Positions 57,394 to 64,000 of a stretch of DNA of 64,000 nucleotides are shown here, in pieces. This stretch comes from a virus. The position numbers and the translations under genes are program-made. The stretch covers positions 62,001-126,000 of the IMG/VR virus record IMGVR_UViG_3300011115_000874. The stretch is one strand, 5' to 3'. Positions within the stretch are counted from its first letter, which is position 1. Every line of letters begins with the position of its first letter. The notes below the pieces were generated by a model, which saw only the letters and a list, made by a program, of their open reading frames with translations, ran no database searches and was not told the origin of the DNA.

Positions 57394-58440
57394 TTATTTA
57401 AAACTGTTTAAAACTTTGAATGTGTCTCTAATCCAATACTCTACATTTTTGATTGTGTGATGTAACCCATCTTCGTTATATAACTTAATAAACTCAGCTG
57501 ATTTTGTTCTTTCAATTGGTTGTTCAATTATACTCTCGATATGCTTCTTCTCACCCTCATCTAATAACGGATTACCTAAATCCATAATCAAATAATTGTT
57601 CCTAATACTCTCGTTATTAAAAACCACCCTAGAATAAATAATATTGTCTTTGTATTTAGACTCACTTATTTCAAAAACCTCTTCTAAAGTCATTTCTCTT
57701 TCTGCTAATTCAGGAAATAATTTAAATAACTTTTTAGGTCCTAGTCCCTGTACTCCAGGTATTTTATCTGAATTATCACCCATTAATGTCTTATATAAGA
57801 TAAAATTATGAGCTGGGAGGCCAAATTTTTCTTTTACTAGTTTTGGTGTGTAATACTCTTTAGCTATAGGACTGTAGACTGTTATGTTATCGTTTACTAA
57901 TTGTAAGAAATCTTTATCCGCCGACACAATCGTACATTTACTATCGTATTTAGTTGCCATATAACGGGATAAATGCGCTATGATGTCATCTGCCTCGACT
58001 TTATCGAGCATAATAAGATTAACGGGTAAACACCTTAAATAGTGAATGAGTCGAGAAATTTGATTTACTTTAGATTCATGTTCTTCATCTAAATCATCAA
58101 ATGTATCATGGTTAGTCATTCGGGTTTGATTCCTACCTGATTTGTATTCCGGGAGCAAGTTCTTCCTGTTTATGGAAGAACCCACTCCGTCGAATACAAT
58201 ATACACAGATGTAGGTTTATTTGTGTTAATTAGAAAACTTAATGATCTTAAAAAACCACCTAAACCACCAACATGGACTCCGCTCTGATTAACATAATTC
58301 AATACTGCAAAGTTTCTTAAAAATAGATTTAAACCATCTATAATTAGTACTTTATCATGTTTTGAAAATGTACCTGTAACTTCATCATCGTCTCCTGATT
58401 TAATGTCATCTAATAACCGGAATAAATCTTTTTTATCCAT
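57394..58440 (-). CDS. 5'-3' exonuclease / RNase H (FEN family)
   Basis: 348 aa from ATG 58440. LIIDGLNLFLRNF, YIVFDGVGSS, LLPEYKSGR, DKVEADDIIAHL, CTIVSADKDFLQL and GDNSDKIPGVQGLGPKK are the FEN motifs with all acidic metal ligands; the helix-3-turn-helix binds DNA. It removes RNA primers, as T4 RNase H. A TTG 15 nt earlier is less likely. Confidence 0.93.
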   Translation of the reverse strand: MDKKDLFRLLDDIKSGDDDEVTGTFSKHDKVLIIDGLNLFLRNFAVLNYVNQSGVHVGGLGGFLRSLSFLINTNKPTSVYIVFDGVGSSINRKNLLPEYKSGRNQTRMTNHDTFDDLDEEHESKVNQISRLIHYLRCLPVNLIMLDKVEADDIIAHLSRYMATKYDSKCTIVSADKDFLQLVNDNITVYSPIAKEYYTPKLVKEKFGLPAHNFILYKTLMGDNSDKIPGVQGLGPKKLFKLFPELAEREMTLEEVFEISESKYKDNIIYSRVVFNNESIRNNYLIMDLGNPLLDEGEKKHIESIIEQPIERTKSAEFIKLYNEDGLHHTIKNVEYWIRDTFKVLNSFK

Positions 58441-58441
58441 T

Positions 58442-59527
58442 TTAATCCTCGTCAATTATTGTAATATTCTCTTTACTTTCTTCCCATTCTGATTTATCTT
58501 CAGCAAGACCAATACCATCAATACTACCTAAAATATGTACCCATTCATGGGCATGTTGTTTTTTATAGTCAGTAATATCTTTGTTATCATCTTGAATAAA
58601 ACCGTGAATTGTAGCTACAACTGTATTTTTAGTTTGTAATCCTGTAACGTGATTCTTATCTACTGCTACTTTAGTACGAACTGCAAATTCAACTTCTTTA
58701 CCATCCTTAGTTGCTTTTAATTTACTTGTACCACTATTAGTAATATTACCAAATGTTAATACAATAGAAGCATCTAAAAACATTGTCTCACCATTTTTCA
58801 TTTTCATTTTTGGTTGAGCAAACATATTTTCAGCTGGTGCTATCCATATTTTGTTAACTGCTACCATTGAGTTTGTGTATGGTGATGATTCTTTCCTTGA
58901 TAATGGGAAGCGTTGGTTAATAAAATTACCAAACTGTTGTGATACTGCACCTGCATTCCACATCGGATTGTTTTTATTCTGCTCAACACTCATCTTACAA
59001 GGTATAGAACCGATTGAGTCCCAAAAGAAACATAAGTCATAAGGTAAATTACCTTTCTTTTGTTCGTCTAACAAGTCAGCTATAAACTCTGCTACATCTT
59101 CAATAGTTCCTAATGAACTTCTATCAGTGTATAGGAAAAATCCTTTATAGTCTATAATTTCACCTGTTGCTTCATCAACAATATCATCAACTTGGAAACC
59201 CATTTGTTTAGCATGTTCCCAAGACCATTTCATCTCTGTAATAATGAACACAGGCAAAATGCCCATTTTCTGGGCATTAATTGCTAGTTCTAATAACGCA
59301 GTTGTTTTACCTGTATTACTGTGTCCTCTTAAAAGATTAATATGTCCTATTGCTGCACCTGGAAGTGAAGTTGAATCTTGTAATGCTTCAGAAAATGGAA
59401 TCCATCTCTGTTCTTTAAACTTAACAGTTGTGTTAAGTAGTTTTTTCTCTTTAAATTTATCTAGGTTAAAACTAGATTTCATTTCAGCAGAGACCGCTGT
59501 CATTAAAGATTCTTTCTTTTTGGCCAT
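58442..59527 (-). CDS. UvsX/RecA-like recombinase
   Basis: 361 aa. Walker A GHSNTGKTT (about 69), VFIITEMKW, LCFFWDSIGSIP (Walker B) and VAVNKIWIAP. RecA fold with the T4 UvsX-type beginning. Acts in recombination-primed replication with gp32 (next gene). Acidic C-terminus. Confidence 0.88.
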   Translation of the reverse strand: MAKKKESLMTAVSAEMKSSFNLDKFKEKKLLNTTVKFKEQRWIPFSEALQDSTSLPGAAIGHINLLRGHSNTGKTTALLELAINAQKMGILPVFIITEMKWSWEHAKQMGFQVDDIVDEATGEIIDYKGFFLYTDRSSLGTIEDVAEFIADLLDEQKKGNLPYDLCFFWDSIGSIPCKMSVEQNKNNPMWNAGAVSQQFGNFINQRFPLSRKESSPYTNSMVAVNKIWIAPAENMFAQPKMKMKNGETMFLDASIVLTFGNITNSGTSKLKATKDGKEVEFAVRTKVAVDKNHVTGLQTKNTVVATIHGFIQDDNKDITDYKKQHAHEWVHILGSIDGIGLAEDKSEWEESKENITIIDED

Positions 59528-59543
59528 ATAAGTTTTTATTTAT

Positions 59544-60404
59544 TTAGAATGGTGAACCTTCGCCTTCGCTTTCTCTTTCTTCTTCGTCATCAAACAAAGC
59601 ATCAAACTTATCTGCTTTAGATACCTTAGCTACTGGTGCTGCTTTCAAACTATAGTTTGTTTTAGGCTCCTCTTGTGCTTTAGCTATGATCGGATCTTCA
59701 TCTTCATCTATTACTACTGCTACTGTCTCTTCCTCTTCTGGGTTTAAGAAATTAGCTAAAATAGTTTTAAGATCATCAAACGCTGTTTTACGTTGTAGTT
59801 CAAGAACATTTGGTTGTTCAGTTAACCACATTTTGATAGTTTCTTTATCAGAACCTAATGGTGATGTTTTAGGTTTAACACGAATTGATGATTTCAATCC
59901 TTGACGACCACCAATATCACCTGTTACTACGTCAACTGTAAAGTCACGTCCTTCGCTAATGTCAGTGAAATCTCCATAATCCTCATCCTCAGCAATACCT
60001 AATAATTGCATATAGATTTCTTTTCCGAACTCCCAAAGACGAACACCTTTTTCTTCTTCACCACGAACAACTACAGGAGCAAAAACTCTCATTTTTGGAT
60101 CTAATTTCTTAGCCAACTGCCAGTTTTCTTTTTCTGATGTAGTACGGAGTGATTTTGCAAACTCAACTATTGGATCTTTTTCACCCCAGTTAGTTAGAGC
60201 ATAAATTGGGAATTTTGAGAACCCGTAGTGTACGAACACTTCTTGGAATGGGTTACTCTTGTTTAATACTGAAGGTACCACTCGGATTTGATACTTACCT
60301 TCTGCTTTAGGCTTCCAATAATACTTGGAATAGTCAACCTTTTCTTTCTTGGCGCCTGATGACTGTAGAGAGCTTAATCTCTGTTTAATCGCATTGATGT
60401 CCAT
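59544..60404 (-). CDS. single-stranded DNA-binding protein, T4 gp32-like
   Basis: 286 aa. N-terminal basic segment, VDYSKYYWKPKAEGKYQIRVVPS (core start), NPFQEVFVHYGFS, and an acidic tail (FDALFDDEEERESEGEGSPF) for protein contacts. The zinc His/Cys motif of T4 gp32 is not visible. Confidence 0.88.
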   Translation of the reverse strand: MDINAIKQRLSSLQSSGAKKEKVDYSKYYWKPKAEGKYQIRVVPSVLNKSNPFQEVFVHYGFSKFPIYALTNWGEKDPIVEFAKSLRTTSEKENWQLAKKLDPKMRVFAPVVVRGEEEKGVRLWEFGKEIYMQLLGIAEDEDYGDFTDISEGRDFTVDVVTGDIGGRQGLKSSIRVKPKTSPLGSDKETIKMWLTEQPNVLELQRKTAFDDLKTILANFLNPEEEETVAVVIDEDEDPIIAKAQEEPKTNYSLKAAPVAKVSKADKFDALFDDEEERESEGEGSPF

Positions 60405-60433
60405 TTTTATTTGGTTTTAAATTGTTACTATTT

Positions 60434-60463
60434 AATATACTACATTTTTCTTAATAGGCCAAG
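60434..60463 (-). promoter_or_regulatory. promoter for the gp32-UvsX-RNase H unit
   Basis: TTGGC-N18-TATATT, with a 29 nt leader to ATG 60404. Confidence 0.7.
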
Positions 60464-60524
60464 TTAGCTAATACAAGCTCTTAAAATGCCTTTTCTCGTA
60501 GTGTTTTCTTTAACGTTACGTACC

Positions 60525-60968
60525 TTATAATTCAATGATCTTGAATACCTTTGTATTCAATTGTTTTAACTCGTTATGTTGGGTTAATAATATGCTATTT
60601 CTATAATGGGGCCAATTTACTCTATAAGCCATATCAACTACTCCATCATTTAACTTTTTAATAAGTTCATTTAGAGCGTTTATAGTATAAAGTGTATTGG
60701 TTTCTTTTTTACGATGAACTAGAATTGTGTTCTCGGGGATTGTATTTACGTTACCTTGATCGACATTGTAAGTGACAACATATTCATTTGTGCTTTTAAC
60801 AAACAATACAAACATCTTGTTATACATGATAGTGTAGACTGTAGATAATTCACTTACCAACTCATCTAATTCCTCACCACTTGTGAATGTGCAAAATAAC
60901 TTATTATTCAAATCCTTAATATTAACGTTGTTCGCGTCATACATATCGTATCCTGGTTTAAAAGTCAT
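60525..60968 (-). CDS. unknown protein (147 aa)
   Basis: From ATG 60968 (MTFKPGYDMYD), overlapping the polymerase-like gene by 11 nt. Not recognised; strand-rich centre (YTIMYNKMFVLFVKS). Co-transcribed with the family A-like polymerase. Confidence 0.65.
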   Translation of the reverse strand: MTFKPGYDMYDANNVNIKDLNNKLFCTFTSGEELDELVSELSTVYTIMYNKMFVLFVKSTNEYVVTYNVDQGNVNTIPENTILVHRKKETNTLYTINALNELIKKLNDGVVDMAYRVNWPHYRNSILLTQHNELKQLNTKVFKIIEL

Positions 60969-62235
60969 AATCCGTCCCTCCATTAATTTTTATTGATAAC
61001 TTCATTTCCTTAAATATATTTTTGATTTGTTCTAATTCTTGCTCTTCATCTTCATCCCAATCAAGTAGAAATGAGTCATATGTGTATAAAACTATTTTAG
61101 TATTTTTACCTGTTAATATCTTATGAATTTTAAGTAGTATACCTATATTTGTTGATGTTTCTAGGTTTTGCAAGATATAATTAAATAACTTTTGTGGATT
61201 CATATTTTCCAACTTGCCCTTTTCAAACTTATAATTTGATATAGGAGCGTTAATAAAGCCTTGTTCATTAAACAACTTCCATTGTTCTTGAACATAAGTT
61301 TGTATTTTTTGAAAGAATGGGAGTGATTTGTATTCTTCAAATACTCCTCCATATAACTGTTTAAATGTTAATTCTTTTGCTTTAGCGTAATCTACGCCAT
61401 ACATGCTAGCAAAATCAGCGTGAATATCAGGGTTATCAAATTCATGAGAAACCAGTTGTCCAGCCAAAGTCGGATGGTATGCAGAAATATCAATTTCAAG
61501 AAATTCATTGTTTTGTGGTATAAAGCTTGCTCTTGAGTGGTTGTCTTTCTTTAGAGCAGCGAAGTTAATGCTATTAAAGGCATTGGATGGGCGTCTTGTT
61601 GTAGTATTGAGGTTATATTGAGTAAACACCCTACTATCACGTATCGAGTATAAGCTATTATTTGGTTCATAGTATTTATAAAACTTGTCTTCATTAATTT
61701 TAATTCCGTTCTTTTCAATTCCAAAAAATGCTAAAGCACCTTTATTATAGAATTTAACATATTCTGGTTTTGGCTCCAATATAATTTGTTGGAGTTGAGT
61801 ATAAATATTCTCACAAACCTCATAATGCTTAACTATTGGAATTATTTTGTTAATATCTGTTTTATTAGGATGTTTCCTATAAAAGATATCAAATACAGGT
61901 TCAGATGGTGTTTCTATATGTTTAATAGAAGAAATATCTGTTACTTTGTTTAATTGAAAGTAGTATAGAAATGATTTTTTATCCCTAACATATATTGTAT
62001 CTATATGTTTTAATAATTTTTCAATGTATGTTTTTCCAAGTGACATTGTTTCACTGTGGTCAATACAGAACATATATCCTTTAGAATCATAAGTTGGTCT
62101 AATATAGACTAAACATACATCATTTAAAGCAGGATGAATTTGATTATGATAGGGAATAATCTCAACAAAGACTTCTTTATAGTCTTGATTAAAAAATTCT
62201 CTTAATTGATCTTTAGTTTCTACTAACCAATACAT
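60958..62235 (-). CDS. divergent family A-like DNA polymerase (425 aa)
   Basis: TTTRRPSNAFNSINFAALKK (211-230) resembles the TGR-S-xPN-QNI block, FLEIDISAYHPTLAGQL (245-261) motif A, AKAKELTFKQLYGGV (284-298) motif B, and VLYTYDSFLLDW (382-393) motif C with D-S in place of H-D-E. The first 160 residues are not a recognisable exonuclease. It is a second DNA polymerase besides the family B one; role may be repair or primer-gap synthesis. Confidence 0.75.
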   Translation of the reverse strand: MYWLVETKDQLREFFNQDYKEVFVEIIPYHNQIHPALNDVCLVYIRPTYDSKGYMFCIDHSETMSLGKTYIEKLLKHIDTIYVRDKKSFLYYFQLNKVTDISSIKHIETPSEPVFDIFYRKHPNKTDINKIIPIVKHYEVCENIYTQLQQIILEPKPEYVKFYNKGALAFFGIEKNGIKINEDKFYKYYEPNNSLYSIRDSRVFTQYNLNTTTRRPSNAFNSINFAALKKDNHSRASFIPQNNEFLEIDISAYHPTLAGQLVSHEFDNPDIHADFASMYGVDYAKAKELTFKQLYGGVFEEYKSLPFFQKIQTYVQEQWKLFNEQGFINAPISNYKFEKGKLENMNPQKLFNYILQNLETSTNIGILLKIHKILTGKNTKIVLYTYDSFLLDWDEDEEQELEQIKNIFKEMKLSIKINGGTDYDF

Positions 62236-62252
62236 AACCTTTATTTTCTAAT

Positions 62253-62282
62253 AATATAGTAATAAAGATTTTTTAAGCCAAG
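62253..62282 (-). promoter_or_regulatory. promoter for the family A-like polymerase
   Basis: TTGGC-N18-TATATT, 17 nt before ATG 62235, within the end of the 62273 gene. Confidence 0.7.
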
Positions 62283-62533
62283 TTATTATAAATAGAAAAT
62301 GCAGTTGTATGATCTTGAAGCATTAATGATATAAAGTAATCTAATTTAGAATCATCTAAATAAAAATCTCTAATCATTTGATCAAATTCATCAATTCTAT
62401 TTTCTATAGATACTATTTTTTGAGATAAATCAGATGGGTTATTAAATAAAGTAAAACGTACTTTAGCATCCATAGTATCAAGTAATTCTAAGATATAATT
62501 TGTACTTAGTTGTGTAAATCTATTTTGTATCAT
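62273..62533 (-). CDS. unknown helical protein (86 aa)
   Basis: Not recognised. All-helical with acidic centre (IENRIDEFDQMIRDFYLDD). It separates the tail-fibre-like gene from the replication genes. Confidence 0.6.
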   Translation of the reverse strand: MIQNRFTQLSTNYILELLDTMDAKVRFTLFNNPSDLSQKIVSIENRIDEFDQMIRDFYLDDSKLDYFISLMLQDHTTAFSIYNNLA

Positions 62534-62542
62534 ATTTTATAC

Positions 62543-64000
62543 TTATGTGTTAAATATTCCAAAACTATATTGATTAACTGTAGGTCCATTAGCTATACTA
62601 GTACTTATTTGAAGTGAAATTTCATCTCCTAATATAACTGATGCACTGTTAATTATATTAGAATATAAACCTGCTGCTTGCCCTCCAGAAATATTTATTT
62701 TAACATTAGTAGCTACACCATTAACTCTAATAGTGAATGTAGTAAAACTAGTAGCAACAGCGGCACCATTAGTTCTTATATAAATATTTTTTAATGTACC
62801 AGCCTGTGGTGTTACTATTTGACGTTGTGTTTCATTAGCAGATACTAATGTAGTTCCAAAAGGTAAATAAGTAACTATGGGATTGGTAAAACCAGAACCC
62901 GCCGCATAGTTACCAAATATAATCAAAGCAGCATTTGGGGCTGTTGATGCAGTGGCTACAGACATAGAACTAGTTTGACTGTTTAAAACAAAACTTGAAG
63001 TTTGTGAGTTTGTCACAAATGAACTAGTTTGGGATGTTAAAACATATGGTTGTAACATAGAACCAGTTTGGCTATTTAAAACAAAACTAGATGTTTGATC
63101 GTTAGTAACAAAAGATGAAGTTTGAGCGTTAGTAATAAAGCTACTTGTTTGACTATTTAGGACAAATGAAGAAGTTTGAGCGTTAGTGACAAAACTGCTT
63201 GTTTGAGCATTTGTTACAAATGAACTTGTAGCACTATTTAAAACATAATTTGGAGCTAAAGACGTAGTAGCAGCATAACTACTACTAACAGCATTTAAAG
63301 CATTTGTAGCCCAACTTGATGTTCCAAAAACAGAACCTGTTAATGGACCTAAAAATACTCCACCAGTTATAGCTGATTGTATGCTCAAGCTTCTTGCGGC
63401 AGGGTTTATAGTTATATTAGTAGCTGTAAATAAAGTTTCTACTGTTGGGGTTGCATTATTGGTGTCAACAAATGTTAAAAAATAATTAGCATTAGTACTA
63501 TCAGTTTGTGTGAGTATTCTAGATGCTGTTAAAGCATTTGTAGCCCAACTTGCAGTACCAAATAATGAACCTGTAAATGAACCACTAAATGAACCTGTGT
63601 TTGATAAAAATTGATCTACACGATTTGCTGTTACTATTAAAGAAGGAATACCTGGCACTACTCCAAATGCTGGTTCAGCGTGTAAACGTACATTTGCATC
63701 TGGTGAGTACCACATTAGTTGGAAGTAATCACCTGCAGCCGCATTTACAAAGAAATTCCATGCTGCAACGTAATGTGCTCCATTTCCTTGGAGTTGTACT
63801 GATGTTGCAGTATCTGTTAAATTTGTTCCATTTTTTCTAATCCATATCCATATCTCATCAGTTCCACTATCTGTTTTATCTACTTGAGCAGAAAACTGTA
63901 TATCATACACACCAGCATTTGCTACTTTAATATATGTGTTAAAAGGATTTGTTGACCCAGAAATAGATACACCATTTGTAATGTCTGTTGTATTAAGAGA
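62543..64000 (-). CDS. tail-fibre or fibrous virion protein, N-terminus cut by the window
   Basis: The frame is open to the edge (about 485 residues visible). It has a TNF-like beta domain near the visible start (IWIWIRKNGTNLTD), two GSLFGTASWATNAL/GSVFGTSSWATNAL blocks, nine or so SSFVTNAQT-type 9-residue repeats and a C-terminal beta domain (FTIRVNGVATNVKINISGG). Such repeats form trimeric shafts in phage fibres. Receptor binding is inferred. Confidence 0.8.
   Translation of the reverse strand, partial: SLNTTDITNGVSISGSTNPFNTYIKVANAGVYDIQFSAQVDKTDSGTDEIWIWIRKNGTNLTDTATSVQLQGNGAHYVAAWNFFVNAAAGDYFQLMWYSPDANVRLHAEPAFGVVPGIPSLIVTANRVDQFLSNTGSFSGSFTGSLFGTASWATNALTASRILTQTDSTNANYFLTFVDTNNATPTVETLFTATNITINPAARSLSIQSAITGGVFLGPLTGSVFGTSSWATNALNAVSSSYAATTSLAPNYVLNSATSSFVTNAQTSSFVTNAQTSSFVLNSQTSSFITNAQTSSFVTNDQTSSFVLNSQTGSMLQPYVLTSQTSSFVTNSQTSSFVLNSQTSSMSVATASTAPNAALIIFGNYAAGSGFTNPIVTYLPFGTTLVSANETQRQIVTPQAGTLKNIYIRTNGAAVATSFTTFTIRVNGVATNVKINISGGQAAGLYSNIINSASVILGDEISLQISTSIANGPTVNQYSFGIFNT
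62960..63240 (-). repeat. 27-nt tandem repeats encoding SSFVTNAQT units
   Basis: About nine degenerate 27-nt units, with one insertion (MLQPYVLT) near the downstream end. The first two SSFVTNAQT copies are identical in protein. Confidence 0.8.

Noticed and set aside
1-64000. tRNA genes, rRNA genes and CRISPR arrays
   Set aside because: No cloverleaf-like sequence or regularly spaced identical repeats noticed by eye; the arrays at 3597-4099 have no spacers. A tRNA scan was not possible here.

Overview
The window is part of a large tailed-phage genome, most likely a myovirus with a T4-type replisome infecting a member of the Bacteroidota. Evidence for the phage: family B DNA polymerase, sliding clamp, both clamp-loader subunits, replicative helicase, UvsX-like recombinase, gp32-like ssDNA-binding protein, RNase H/FEN nuclease, a GH19 endolysin and a repetitive tail-fibre-like protein. 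Evidence for the host: low GC, no Shine-Dalgarno sequences ahead of the starts, and about 27 promoters of the form TTGGC-N18-TATATT, close to the Bacteroidota TTTG / TAnnTTTG promoter. Every credible gene in all 64 kb lies on the minus strand, so transcription runs from high to low coordinates.

Layout by coordinate. 1-545: a truncated RecA/RadA-like ATPase. 0.6-3.6 kb: small unknown genes, each with its own promoter and several with their own terminator, which looks like an early host-takeover block. The last of these (3076-3537) is GC-richer and borders an unusual C-rich array of 12-13 nt repeats (3597-4099). 4-9.9 kb: small genes plus an RNA-repair-like set (polynucleotide kinase, RNA ligase, calcineurin-type phosphoesterase), a GTKWCTA-motif protein and an ATP-dependent DNA ligase. 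10-11.8 kb: lysis genes. 11.8-20.1 kb: a PPP-type phosphatase, a ClpP-like protease, lipoproteins, zinc proteins and many micro-genes. 20.1-33.1 kb: a surface-glycan cluster with about ten glycosyltransferases, a methyltransferase, a HAD/nucleotidyltransferase fusion, a GT10 fucosyltransferase-like enzyme and GDP-mannose 4,6-dehydratase. 33.1-44.8 kb: replication core (Cas4-like nuclease, gp62, gp44, gp45, gp43) interrupted by HNH and GIY-YIG homing endonucleases, with a complete GroES/GroEL pair. 44.8-51.5 kb: nucleotide and 7-deazaguanine genes (MazG-like, FolE, Hpt, QueE, QueD, QueC, DpdA-like transglycosylase, two thioredoxins). 51.6-62.5 kb: ribonucleotide reductase NrdA/NrdB, helicase, RNase H, UvsX, gp32 and a second, family A-like DNA polymerase. 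62.5-64 kb: a truncated tail-fibre-like protein.

How it fits together: the FolE-QueD-QueE-QueC-DpdA set predicts that guanines in the phage DNA are replaced by a 7-deazaguanine. The QueC has lost the four cysteines of the family zinc site, which leaves the final base open (dPreQ0 or a carboxy/amide intermediate). RNR, MazG and Hpt shape the nucleotide pools. The RNA-repair genes could counter host anticodon nucleases, and the chaperonin pair could help fold virion proteins.

The most unusual features are regulatory. The promoter spacer is invariant, and in many cases the -33 box is embedded in the terminator hairpin of the preceding gene. About ten promoters sit only 6-8 nt from the start codon, implying leaderless or nearly leaderless mRNAs. 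A second AT-rich motif precedes homing endonucleases and probable late genes. Several unrelated proteins share an N-terminal leader of the type MKLSQLKQLIKEE.
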